Shown in pieces: positions 19,732 to 27,705 of a stretch of DNA of 37,380 nucleotides (positions are counted from its first letter, which is position 1; the number at the start of each line of letters is the position of its first letter). The stretch spans positions 1-37,380 of the forward strand of contig VFJN01000089.1 in the NCBI GenBank assembly GCA_009886035.1. Reading direction: 5' to 3'. Source of the DNA: Actinomycetota bacterium (GTDB lineage: Bacteria > Actinomycetota > Acidimicrobiia > Acidimicrobiales > VFJN01). The translations under genes and the position numbers were made by a program. The notes under the pieces were generated by a model, which was not told the origin of the DNA, did no database searches, and saw nothing but the letters and a program-made list of their open reading frames with translations.

Positions 19732-20475
19732 ATGAAGGCCACCGCTGAGGACTTTGAGTACTGGGAAGCCTCTGGCCTCCGGTCCCTGTTCGAGAACCTC
19801 CCCGCCGACCCATCGGCGCTCCGCCCCGACGTCAACGACCTCGTTCGGCTCCATCGCCTCGTGCGCACCCGCCCCTGTGTGACCGTTCTTGAGTTTGGGA
19901 TCGGCTGTTCCACCATCGTCCTGGCCCACGCCCTGGACCAGAACGAACAAACCCACGGCGAGGAACTCCGGGAGCGGATCACGCGTAATTCGCAGTTGTT
20001 CCAGGTGTTCAGCGTGGATGCCAACCAGCGCTGGATCGACCATACGGCCGAGCGCATCCCCGCCGATCTTGCGGCCCGCGTGCACCTGAGACACAGCGCC
20101 GTGTCGGCCACCACCTTCGGCGGCCGGCTGTGCCACACCTACGACACCCTTCCCAATGTGGTCCCCGACTTCATCTACCTCGACGGCCCTGATCCGGCCG
20201 ATGTCACCGGGGCCGTCAACGGCCTCGATTTCTCCGCCCCGGAGCGCACGGTGATGGCCGCCGATATTCTCGTCATGGAGCCCACACTGCTGCCGGGAAC
20301 CGTGGTCGTGGTGGACGGACGGGAGAATAACGTGCGCTTCCTCACCCGCAACCTGCAACGCCCGATCTCGCTCTCCGTCGAGGGCGACGCGTCGATCATC
20401 GAATTCGTGGAGCCACGACTCGGCCATGTGGATGTCATCGGCGTGGACGTGCGGGGCCGACCCGGCCAGCCATGA
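19732..20475 (+). CDS. SAM-dependent-methyltransferase-like protein of the nonulosonic operon
   Basis: A 247-residue soluble protein. VTVLEFGIGCSTIVLAHAL (near residues 50-68) looks like methyltransferase motif I, FQVFSVDANQRWID like the acidic strand 2 loop, and FIYLDGPDPADVTG like motif IV of class I methyltransferases. The rest is not known to me. A methyl or other transfer to the glycan is possible, but the acidic and glycine positions are only a fair match. ATG 19732 has GGAG 11 bases before it. It starts 19 bases after neuC and overlaps the next gene by 4 bases (ATGA), so it is inside the operon. Confidence 0.65.
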   Translation: MKATAEDFEYWEASGLRSLFENLPADPSALRPDVNDLVRLHRLVRTRPCVTVLEFGIGCSTIVLAHALDQNEQTHGEELRERITRNSQLFQVFSVDANQRWIDHTAERIPADLAARVHLRHSAVSATTFGGRLCHTYDTLPNVVPDFIYLDGPDPADVTGAVNGLDFSAPERTVMAADILVMEPTLLPGTVVVVDGRENNVRFLTRNLQRPISLSVEGDASIIEFVEPRLGHVDVIGVDVRGRPGQP

Positions 20476-21596
20476 GGATCTACTGGTACGCCCCGTTCGA
20501 CAACGCGTCGGAGATCGAACTGGCCCAGGCCGTGGTGGGTCAGGTCTCCGACCTCGTGCTGCACTCGGTGTACAGCCGATTCGGGGTTCGTCTTCCCCGA
20601 CGGGACGACGAGCTCACCCTCGTGCGCGACCTCCCCGCTCCCGCCAACGAACTCTTTCGGAAAAGTACCCGGTTCCGGCGAGCGAAGGTGGCCGCCAACC
20701 GTGCCCGTTTCCGCCAAAAAGAAATCTCCAACGGCAACTTTGATCTCGTCCACCTCCACACGTTCAACATGTTCACGGACTGGATTGCCCTCCCCCTGCT
20801 CCGGCGGAAAGGGCGGCCATTGGTGCTATCCATCCACAACGTGCGCCCGCACGATCAACGCGGACCCCGCGCCCTCGAGACGCTGATTCATCGATTCGCG
20901 TACAGCGTGCCCGACCGTCTCATCGTGGCCCATGAAAGCCTCCGCACCCGACTCGCCGACGAGTTCGGGATTGCGCCGGAACGGATCTCGGTGGTGCCGC
21001 TCCCGAGCCCCCGGGTGGAACGGGCCAGCGACCACCCCGCCGAAGAACCCAAGGAAATACTGTTCTTCGGGACCCTGCGTCACAACAAGGGACTCGAGGT
21101 GTTGCTCAATGCCATCGCGTCGATTCCTCGCAGTACCCCGATCCTTTTTCGGATCGCCGGGCGCGGTGATCCCCAGATCGAGGAACTCATCGCGCGCCAT
21201 GCCCAACATGATTCGCGTATCCGCGTCGAGATTGGCTGGATCACCCCCGAACGCCAAGCCACCCTCTACGCCCGCGCCTGGGCGGTGGTGGTCCCCTACC
21301 TTCCTGCCTTCGCGGCCCAGAGCGGCACCGTCCGGGTGGCCTACAGTTTTGGTACGCCGGTCATCGCGTCCAACACCGGAGCGCTGGGGGAAACCATCCG
21401 CCAGGACGGGACCGGATGGCTGGCCGAGCCCAGCGATTCGCGTGCCCTTGCCGAACAGATCCTGGTGGCGGTGGCCGACGTCGAGGGCCGGAAGGCCCGG
21501 GCACTGGTGGCCAAACGCCTCGGCCAGGAACGCAACGCCGACGCCCTGGCCCCGCTCGTGCTCCAGATCTATGCGGAGCTCGGCGTCGTGCCATGA
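20472..21596 (+). CDS. Glycosyltransferase family 4 protein (nonulosonic operon)
   Basis: A 374-residue GT-B protein. N half: MRIYWYAPFDNASEIELAQ, FDLVHLHTFNMFTDW, LVLSIHNVRPHD, RLIVAHESLRTRL. C half: ILFFGTLRHNKGLEVLL, FRIAGRGDPQIEEL, WAVVVPYLPAFAAQSGTVRVAYSFGTPVIASNTGAL, GWLAEPSD. The usual E(x)7E region reads AAQSGTVRVAYSFGTPVIAS, so the first Glu is replaced by Gln or Ser. This occurs in some GT4 subgroups, but it makes the donor uncertain. It is joined to the genes on both sides by ATGA overlaps. Confidence 0.87.
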   Translation: MRIYWYAPFDNASEIELAQAVVGQVSDLVLHSVYSRFGVRLPRRDDELTLVRDLPAPANELFRKSTRFRRAKVAANRARFRQKEISNGNFDLVHLHTFNMFTDWIALPLLRRKGRPLVLSIHNVRPHDQRGPRALETLIHRFAYSVPDRLIVAHESLRTRLADEFGIAPERISVVPLPSPRVERASDHPAEEPKEILFFGTLRHNKGLEVLLNAIASIPRSTPILFRIAGRGDPQIEELIARHAQHDSRIRVEIGWITPERQATLYARAWAVVVPYLPAFAAQSGTVRVAYSFGTPVIASNTGALGETIRQDGTGWLAEPSDSRALAEQILVAVADVEGRKARALVAKRLGQERNADALAPLVLQIYAELGVVP

Positions 21597-22945
21597 GCGA
21601 TCCCGGTCTGCCGGTCGAGTGCACGAGCGCCGATGGGCTCGAGGGGGTAGCCGATGCGCTGTTGCGAACGATCGCCAGCGATGGTCGGGGGCGGGACCTG
21701 CTCTGGTCGGCTGCGCCCACCGCGCTCCTCGACCATGCCCGGGGGTCGGTGGCCCCCCCGGAGCGAGTCCGAGGCCGAGCGGCCCGCCCGACCATCGCCA
21801 CCTGGCTGGCCGCACTGGCGACGACACGCGGGTCGTCCCTCATCACCGTGGACGATGTGCTGTTCGCCTACGAAGGGGCCAACCCGCAGGCCACCCTCGC
21901 CCCGGTGATCCACTCCACCGCCCAGGCTCGCGGCGTGGCGCCGGTAGTCCGCGCCGTTCGCCCGGCGCTGTCGCTGCTCATCGCGGGAACACGCGACCTC
22001 CGCTATTTACGCGTCGCGTTACACCAGTCGCTTCCGGACGGGGTGCCCCAGGCCGTGGAGCGGGCCCTCCAGGCCGCGGTGCGGGCCCGTGCCCGCGCCG
22101 AGGTCGCGCTCGACTCCATCGCCCCCCGCTTGGTGGTGCTGGCCTCCCAGCACTCCACCAGTTCTCGGGCGCTGATCCAAGCCGCCCGGTCGCGCCAGAT
22201 TCCCACGGCCTACCTCCCCCACGCCCCGGTGGCCAACACATACCAGTACCGGGATCTCCCCACTGATTTTGCCGGGTTACGGGGGCCCCGGGAGGTGGAG
22301 TTCTACCAGTCGCTGGGTGCCCGAGGGGCCCTATCGGTGGTGGGCAATCCCCAGGCGCATGTGGTTTTCCCCCCGCACCTGAATCCCGAGGCGGCGGTGA
22401 TCTTCGCCCCGCGGCCCCAACCCGTCGCCGAAGTGCGCGAGCAGGTGGCGGCGGTGGACGCGGCGGCGCCGGCCGTGGTCGTGTCGCCCCACCCTCGGAT
22501 GCGCCACCAGCAGCACTACGCGGATCTCTGGCCGGCGCACTGGGTGGTGCACGACGGCTGGACGGCCGAGTTGCTGCGGGGCGACCACCCGTGCGTGATC
22601 CAACGCTCCAGTGGGGTGGCGTGGGAGGCGATGGCCCATGGAGTTCCGGTGATTGAGCTGGCCTCCCCTACCGCCGGGGATCCGTCCTACCTCGTGATTC
22701 GCGAGCCCTACGCTCGGCTGTGCGCGTCGAACACCGATCTGCCCACGGCGGTTGCCCACGCCCGCCAATCGGCCGCCGACCCCCTCGCCCGCCAGCAACT
22801 CGTAGCCTGGGCGCAGGAATGGTGCGCCGTCAGCGGTAACGAATCGGTGGCTCGAGCCACCGAGTGGATCGAGCGGTGCGCGTCAACTCCCTCCCCCGGG
22901 GAGCCCCTGCTCGACTATTGGGTGCAGCCCTCAGGAGTGACATGA
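21593..22945 (+). CDS. Unassigned GT-B-like protein, candidate polysaccharide or nonulosonic transferase
   Basis: A 450-residue soluble protein of no named family that I can assign. The middle has LVVLASQHSTSSRALIQAARSRQIPTAYLPHAPVANTYQYRDLP. The C-terminal half has VVVSPHPRMRHQQHYADLWP and CVIQRSSGVAWEAMAHGVPVIEL, the pattern of GT-B enzymes of the capsule (KpsS-like), CDP-glycerol and polysialyltransferase type, where HP and S-S/T...E lines bind the nucleotide. Position between a GT4 gene and neuA (ATGA overlaps at both ends) makes it a candidate for the enzyme that uses the CMP-sugar. That is inference. ATG 21593 was chosen; the frame extends upstream only inside the GT4 gene. Confidence 0.72.
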   Translation: MSDPGLPVECTSADGLEGVADALLRTIASDGRGRDLLWSAAPTALLDHARGSVAPPERVRGRAARPTIATWLAALATTRGSSLITVDDVLFAYEGANPQATLAPVIHSTAQARGVAPVVRAVRPALSLLIAGTRDLRYLRVALHQSLPDGVPQAVERALQAAVRARARAEVALDSIAPRLVVLASQHSTSSRALIQAARSRQIPTAYLPHAPVANTYQYRDLPTDFAGLRGPREVEFYQSLGARGALSVVGNPQAHVVFPPHLNPEAAVIFAPRPQPVAEVREQVAAVDAAAPAVVVSPHPRMRHQQHYADLWPAHWVVHDGWTAELLRGDHPCVIQRSSGVAWEAMAHGVPVIELASPTAGDPSYLVIREPYARLCASNTDLPTAVAHARQSAADPLARQQLVAWAQEWCAVSGNESVARATEWIERCASTPSPGEPLLDYWVQPSGVT

Positions 22946-23688
22946 CCGATCCACGACCTCTCGTACTGGCGGTGGTCCCGGCGCGAGGAGGGTCCCGCGG
23001 CGTCCCGCGGAAAAACATTCGGGTGTTGGGAGGCCACCCACTCCTCGCCTACACCATCGCGGCGGGCCGAGCGAGTGAACGGGTAACCGACCTCGTGGTG
23101 TCGACCGAGGATCCTGAGATCGCCGACGTGGCTCGCTCGTACGGGGCCGAGGTGATCGACCGACCCGACGCCCTCGCCACCGATGAGGCCCCCACCGCCC
23201 CGGTGATTCAGCATGCCATTGAGCGCGTGGAGCAAGCCACCGGACGCACCTACGACTACATCCTCACGCTCCAACCCACCACACCGTTTCGCCGGGGCTG
23301 GGATATCGATGCGGCGGTGGATCTCCTGGAAGCCACCCCGAACCCGGCCGCCAGCGTCACGAGCGTTGTGCGGATCTTCGATGCCCATCCGCTGCGGGTA
23401 AAGCGCCTGACCCAGGACCGCCTCCAGCCCTACATCGCCGGCGATGACGTCCCCACCCGTCGTCAGGACCTTCCTCCCGCCTACCTTCGCAACGGAGCCA
23501 TCTATCTGGCTCACCGGCCCACGGTGACCGGCGGTTCGGTATGGGGGAACCCGGAGATCCCCTACCCGATGCCCCCTGAGCGGTCGGTCAACATCGACGA
23601 ACCACTGGACTTCCTGCTCGCCGAAGCGGTGGTACGGGCAGGCCTCACGGAGATCGACCTTCTCCTCGAATCCCACCAGGACGACTGA
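22942..23688 (+). CDS. neuA: CMP-nonulosonic acid cytidylyltransferase (NeuA/LegF-like)
   Basis: A 248-residue protein. It has AVVPARGGSRGVPRKNIRVLGGHPLLAYTI (nucleotide-binding P-loop-like motif), VVSTEDPEIADVARSYGAEVIDRP, TDEAPTAPVIQHAIE, LTLQPTTPFRRGWDIDAA, RNGAIYLA and NIDEPLDFLLAEAV. The family activates sialic or legionaminic acid with CTP, releasing pyrophosphate, to give the CMP-sugar used by transferases. ATG 22942 has AGGAG 6 bases before it and overlaps the upstream stop by 4 bases. With neuB and neuC it completes a standard nonulosonic set. It has no C-terminal esterase or phosphatase domain. Confidence 0.93.
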   Translation: MTDPRPLVLAVVPARGGSRGVPRKNIRVLGGHPLLAYTIAAGRASERVTDLVVSTEDPEIADVARSYGAEVIDRPDALATDEAPTAPVIQHAIERVEQATGRTYDYILTLQPTTPFRRGWDIDAAVDLLEATPNPAASVTSVVRIFDAHPLRVKRLTQDRLQPYIAGDDVPTRRQDLPPAYLRNGAIYLAHRPTVTGGSVWGNPEIPYPMPPERSVNIDEPLDFLLAEAVVRAGLTEIDLLLESHQDD

Positions 23689-23690
23689 CC

Positions 23691-24554
23691 ATGCACCCTT
23701 CCAACGACTACTACGGCCACGAAATGATCCTGTCGTGGGCCGCCTCGATCCATCGCCCGAAGCGAACCTTCGGCTACATCCAGCACGGGTGGAAGCCCGA
23801 ATCGGGATTTCCGGCCGACATGCGTCTGATCCCCAGGGCACCGTTGTTCGTCTGGTCCGAAGCCAACCGCACGGCCACCGCAACGCGTCATCCGGGCCAC
23901 GCCGTGGAGGCCATCGGGGCGCCGTTCTTGTACTTGCATGAGTTCTTGAAGCCCGCCTTGGCCCGTGAACCCACCAAGGACCTCCTCGTCTACCCGTGTC
24001 ATCAACTCCGCAGCGCCCCCCTGGCCAGCGAGGTGCACTCAACCCTCATCGATCAGGTAAGGGACCTCGATGCCACCTCCACCACGGTGAACCTTCATCC
24101 CTATGAGTTCGACGATGGGCACACCGGCGCGCTCTACCAAACCGACCTCCCCGAGGCGACGATCACCACCAATTGGCTGCGACCCCCGTGGGTGGTGAGC
24201 GACGATCCCACCATGTTGATCCGCCAGATCCTGCAGATCCTCGATCATCGCCGCGTCGTGTCGAACTGCCTCACCACCGCCCTGCTGTACGCGTCGTACC
24301 TCGGACGCGACGCCCAACTACTGCGGCACCCTGAGCGCCGCCAGCCCCCTACCGAGGGCCGGGGCAAGGCGCTGCACGAGGAGCTCGAGCAGGCCACCGA
24401 CGGCGAGCCGCTGCGGGCCATCGCCGGTGCGGAACTGGGCGCCGACCACCTCCGCACCCCCGACGAGCTCCGCGCCATCATGGGCTGGGACTCCACCGTT
24501 CGCACCACCGTGGCGGCCGTCATCCGCCGGTTCAGCACGCGCCGGGGGGCCTGA
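23691..24554 (+). CDS. Conserved-looking protein of unknown function, last gene of the nonulosonic operon
   Basis: A 287-residue protein starting at ATG 23691, 2 bases after the neuA stop. The N terminus, MHPSNDYYGHEMILSWAA, then KRTFGYIQHGWKPESGF, PRAPLFVWSEANR, LLVYPCHQ, NLHPYEFDD and RRVVSNCLTTALLYASYLGRDAQL, recalls C-terminal donor sites of GT-B glycosyltransferases (HP loop, SN-x-x-T-x-A helix). It looks like a GT-B-type carbohydrate enzyme but I cannot name a family. No signal peptide or membrane segment. The end faces the ABC transporter gene with a 35-base gap. Confidence 0.68.
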   Translation: MHPSNDYYGHEMILSWAASIHRPKRTFGYIQHGWKPESGFPADMRLIPRAPLFVWSEANRTATATRHPGHAVEAIGAPFLYLHEFLKPALAREPTKDLLVYPCHQLRSAPLASEVHSTLIDQVRDLDATSTTVNLHPYEFDDGHTGALYQTDLPEATITTNWLRPPWVVSDDPTMLIRQILQILDHRRVVSNCLTTALLYASYLGRDAQLLRHPERRQPPTEGRGKALHEELEQATDGEPLRAIAGAELGADHLRTPDELRAIMGWDSTVRTTVAAVIRRFSTRRGA

Positions 24555-24581
24555 CACCGCCGCCGCCAACCGGCCACAGAT

Positions 24582-24608
24582 GGCGACGATCACATCGTCG
24601 TCGTCGCC
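24582..24608. terminator. Possible bidirectional hairpin between convergent genes
   Basis: GGCGACGAT ... ATCGTCGTCGTCGCC around 24582-24608 can pair as CGACGAT-CAC-ATCGTCG or as an 8-base outer stem. It covers the stop of the ABC transporter gene and lies 27 bases after the stop of the plus-strand operon. No T-run follows. Confidence 0.3.
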
Positions 24609-26353
24609 ATCCGAGCCGCCAGATCGACGTCGGTGGCACCGCCCTGGGCGACGACCCGGCCCTGCTCGAGCACGAGGAAGCGGTTGCAGCGGCGCAGCAG
24701 CGCTTCGCGGTGGGACACGACGATCACGATGGACTCGGAGGAAATCTCGCGCAGCGAACGCTCCACGAGGGCTTCGTTGGCGGCGTCGAGGGCGCTGGTG
24801 GGCTCATCGAGGATCAGGCACGTTGGCGAGGCCAGCAACGCCCGGGCCAGGGCGAGGCGTTGCCGCTGGCCGCCCGACAGGGAGGCGTGCCCCTCGCCGA
24901 CGAGGGTGTCGTAGCCCTCGGCGAGGACCTCGATCTCCCGATCGATTCCGGCCCGGGCGGCGGCGATCCGCACCTGCTCCAACGTCGCCGGTCGGTGGAA
25001 GGCGATGTTCTCCTCGATCGTCGCCGCCAAGAGAACGGGTTCTTGGGACAGCAGACCGAGTTGCGCCGTCCACGACTGCGCCGAGTAGGCCTCGGCGGGC
25101 CGACCGTTGATGCCCATGGTGCCCGCGGTCGGCGAGAGCAGCCCCGCCAGGATATTGGCCAGCGTGGTCTTGCCACCGCCCGAGGGCCCGATGATCCCCA
25201 ACCAGTCACCGGCCGACAGCTCGATGTCGATCCCCTGCAGCGCCTGCGTCCCGGACGGATAGCGATAGCCCAGCGAGTCGAGCGAGATGGTGTGCACAGC
25301 GTCGAGTACCGCATCGCCGCGCGGGCGGCGCAGCTTGCGGTTTTCACTCACCGACTCGAGGAGGTCCTCGAGGAACGGCCGCGTCTCGATGTAGATCTGC
25401 GTGGAGGAGTTGAGCTGCTGGATGTAACTGAGGGAGCGCACCGCCAGGATGGCGGCGGTGCCGAACTGGACGGCATCGACATCGAGGATCCGTCCAACGA
25501 TCACCACGGCGACGACCGCCCCCAGCAGCACCTGCTGGTAGATGTTGGGCAGCAGCCGCTGGATGAACTTGAGCCGGGCGTAGCTGTCGGCCGTCATCAC
25601 GCTGAGGTCCTTGAGGTGCTCGGCCGCCGCCGCCTCAACACCGAACACGTGGAGCTCACGGTTGAGATTCACGTAGGAGGTGGCGTTGAGCTGGAGCTCG
25701 CCGAGCATGGCGGCCTGGGTGCGCGCCAGCCCCTTCGAGGATCGCCGCAGCGGCTTGAGCATCGCCGCCGAACCGACCGCCACCACCGCGAACAACAGGG
25801 CGATCGTCGGTGCGCTGATCACCACGATGACGAGGTACACGGCCAGGCTGATGAGCGACACCGAGGCGACGCCGAGGAGCTGGACGGGCACGACCGCTTG
25901 CTGGGCGTTCAGGCCGAGGAGCTGCTGGAGGTGGCCGAGCCGAGACGCGTGCAGTTGCTCCCAGTCCGCCGCGAACCAGGTGTCGATCACCAACGAACGG
26001 GCCTGGCGCAGCGCGAAGGCTTGGTTCCGGGCCGACACTCGGGCTTCGGCCACTCGAGCGAGCAGCGTGATCAGCAGGCTGACGGCCGCCACGCCGGCGA
26101 GGCCACCAAAGGACAACGAAGCGTTGAGCGGCCCCCAGGTGAGATCGGCACGGTTGTCGTCCTCCACGAGGAGCAACAACAGGCGAATAATGGTGAGGAG
26201 CGACACCGTCTCCGAGAGCGCGATGACCGCGCCGAGGATGGGATGTGCGATGAGTCGGCGGCGGCGGCGGCCGAATAGTCGGCCGAGGATCTGCCAGAGG
26301 CTCAGAACGGTGTCGGGGACCACCGCCGAGACCGCCCGCTTCAGGGTGGTCAT
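24590..26353 (-). CDS. ABC exporter, fused membrane and ATPase domains (MsbA/PglK-like type IV)
   Basis: A 587-residue half-transporter. Residues ~30-330 hold about six membrane helices (PILGAVIALSETVSLLTII, LAGVAAVSLLITLLA, VASVSLISLAVYLVIVVI, ALLFAVVAVGSAA, QVLLGAVVAVVIVG). The ATPase domain has Walker A GPSGGGKTT, Q-loop LSQEP, signature LSGGQRQRLALARA, Walker B CLILDEPTSALD and the switch His in VVSHREAL. It would act as a dimer. Close to lipid-linked glycan genes, a PglK-like flippase for the oligosaccharide is the best guess, but peptide or lipid export cannot be excluded, since a PqqD-domain protein is encoded divergently. ATG 26353 is its start. Confidence 0.9.
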   Translation of the reverse strand: MTTLKRAVSAVVPDTVLSLWQILGRLFGRRRRRLIAHPILGAVIALSETVSLLTIIRLLLLLVEDDNRADLTWGPLNASLSFGGLAGVAAVSLLITLLARVAEARVSARNQAFALRQARSLVIDTWFAADWEQLHASRLGHLQQLLGLNAQQAVVPVQLLGVASVSLISLAVYLVIVVISAPTIALLFAVVAVGSAAMLKPLRRSSKGLARTQAAMLGELQLNATSYVNLNRELHVFGVEAAAAEHLKDLSVMTADSYARLKFIQRLLPNIYQQVLLGAVVAVVIVGRILDVDAVQFGTAAILAVRSLSYIQQLNSSTQIYIETRPFLEDLLESVSENRKLRRPRGDAVLDAVHTISLDSLGYRYPSGTQALQGIDIELSAGDWLGIIGPSGGGKTTLANILAGLLSPTAGTMGINGRPAEAYSAQSWTAQLGLLSQEPVLLAATIEENIAFHRPATLEQVRIAAARAGIDREIEVLAEGYDTLVGEGHASLSGGQRQRLALARALLASPTCLILDEPTSALDAANEALVERSLREISSESIVIVVSHREALLRRCNRFLVLEQGRVVAQGGATDVDLAARMATTTM

Positions 26354-26358
26354 AGGGT

Positions 26359-26501
26359 CACCGGAGGGTTGACCACCAAGAGAAGCGGTAGCGGCACCGG
26401 AGGGAGGTCGTCGAGAAGGGTCATAGCGCGTGGGGGCACCAAGGGCCCACCGTTGCGGGTAAGCCTACGCCAGCGGGATTGGCTCCCCCGGCACCGGAGG
26501 G
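26359..26501. repeat. Three direct copies of CACCGGAGGG in a divergent intergenic region
   Basis: CACCGGAGGG is found at 26359-26368, 26395-26404 and 26492-26501, all in the 200-base gap between the divergent ABC exporter (26353) and PqqD/HprK-like (26554) genes. The last two share a longer GGCACCGGAGGG. A weaker CACCAAGGG lies at 26437-26445. No gene is credible in this gap. Repeats like this can be operator sites; this is inference. Confidence 0.6.
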
Positions 26502-26553
26502 GGAATCGACCCCCCCACCACCGGCCCGGGAATCAGGGGAGACGTTCTAGTCT

Positions 26554-27690
26554 GTGACCCTGGCCGTTCTCCCGTATCCCTCTCCTGGCATTCTCCGCTC
26601 CACGCTGGCCGAGTGGTCCGTGGCGTATGACCTCGCTACCGAGGCCACTCATATCTTGAGTCCCGAGGCGGGCTGGGTGTTGGATCTCTGTGACGGGGAG
26701 TCCTCCACCGAAGGGCTCGTGGCGGAGATCGCCGCCATCAGCGGCGGTCCCGCCGATGACGTAGCCGCCGATGTGCACGCCTATTTGGAGATGTTGAGCG
26801 AGATCGGGTTGGTGAGTTCCCGCGATGTGCTGGCCACCCCGGTAGTGCCGGAGAGCACGATCGCCGTCGATCGTGCCGGTCCCTATGCCAGCGCAGGGCT
26901 GCGGGTGCTGACCACCGGGGTGGTCATCCAGAGCAACGACGCCGCCCTCCTGGCCCAGGCCGAGGCGCTCGTGGCGTCGCTGCGGGCTTCCGTGCCGATC
27001 ACCATGACCATCGGCATGGAGGCCCACCCCGGGGGTGGCGTCACCCTCACTGGCTGGGGTCCGGCCTGCTCTTACCCCTCGCCGGCCGAGGCGCTCGACG
27101 CCCTGCCCCCCCTCCTCCGCTCGATCGCCACCCACGCCCACGATTGTCTCGTCCTGCGTTCGGGGTGTGTACGTTCCCCCGCCGGGGAGGTCGTCTTGTT
27201 GCCCGGTCCGCCCGGATCGGGGGCCACCACCCTCGCCGCCGCCCTCGTTCGCCTCGGCTGGGACTACGCCAGTGACGCCATCGTAGGCCTCCAATCGGGG
27301 CCGACGGTGGCGCTCGCCTACCCCGCCCCACTGGCTCTGAGCGACGAGAGTCGACGAATTCTCCGGCTCGATCCCTCCCCGTCCTCCGCCACCAAGGTCA
27401 CCGACGTGCGGGCGGACGTGACGATCCTTTTCGGCCCCATCGGCCCGGTGGAGCGGGTGATCATCGCCTTTTTCCAACCCGGAGCACGGCTGCATCTCGA
27501 GATGCTCGACCCGGCATCGGCCGCGGGGGCACTGCTCGAGCACGCCCTGAACCTGACCGAGATCGGTAACCAAGGCCTCGACATCGTCTGTGATCTCGCC
27601 CAACACGTGCCGGTGCTGGGCATGGTGCACAGCGACATCAACGAGGCCGTGGCGGCGGTCAACGATTCGTCGCCCCGGCCCGGGCCGTAG
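26554..27690 (+). CDS. PqqD-domain / HprK-related P-loop fusion protein
   Basis: A 378-residue protein. Residues ~20-92 look like a PqqD domain (ATHILSPEAGWVLDLCDGESSTEGLVAEI ... DVHAYLEMLSEIGLV), a fold that binds substrate peptides in RiPP systems. Residues ~195-378 resemble HPr-kinase-related proteins: CLVLRSGCVRSPAGEVVLLPG, then P-loop residues 218-226 GPPGSGATT, then WDYASDAIVGL and PAPLAL. The P-loop has Ala224 where Lys is expected, so ATP hydrolysis or kinase activity is doubtful. PqqD and HprK-related proteins co-occur in some polysaccharide loci as an uncharacterised system. Starts at GTG 26554. Divergent from the ABC exporter. No precursor peptide or RiPP-modifying enzyme is seen nearby. 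Confidence 0.75.
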   Translation: MTLAVLPYPSPGILRSTLAEWSVAYDLATEATHILSPEAGWVLDLCDGESSTEGLVAEIAAISGGPADDVAADVHAYLEMLSEIGLVSSRDVLATPVVPESTIAVDRAGPYASAGLRVLTTGVVIQSNDAALLAQAEALVASLRASVPITMTIGMEAHPGGGVTLTGWGPACSYPSPAEALDALPPLLRSIATHAHDCLVLRSGCVRSPAGEVVLLPGPPGSGATTLAAALVRLGWDYASDAIVGLQSGPTVALAYPAPLALSDESRRILRLDPSPSSATKVTDVRADVTILFGPIGPVERVIIAFFQPGARLHLEMLDPASAAGALLEHALNLTEIGNQGLDIVCDLAQHVPVLGMVHSDINEAVAAVNDSSPRPGP

Positions 27691-27705
27691 CCCCCGCCGG
27701 GTGGT

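Noticed and set aside
26369-26557. A 62-codon basic open frame (TTG start) in the ABC/PqqD gap, considered as a precursor peptide
   Set aside because: The GGAGGG touches the TTG, composition is Arg/Gly noise, and it includes the repeat copies. No leader/core pattern or RiPP enzyme nearby.
24590-27690. Lasso-peptide or other RiPP cluster, suggested by PqqD, HprK-like and ABC exporter genes
   Set aside because: No asparagine-synthase-like cyclase, transglutaminase-like protease, radical SAM enzyme or precursor is present.
27674-27701. GC palindromes (GGCCCGGGCC and CCCGGC...GCCGGG) between the PqqD/HprK-like gene and the dehydrogenase
   Set aside because: Partly coding and low in complexity; could be a terminator but not distinguishable from background.
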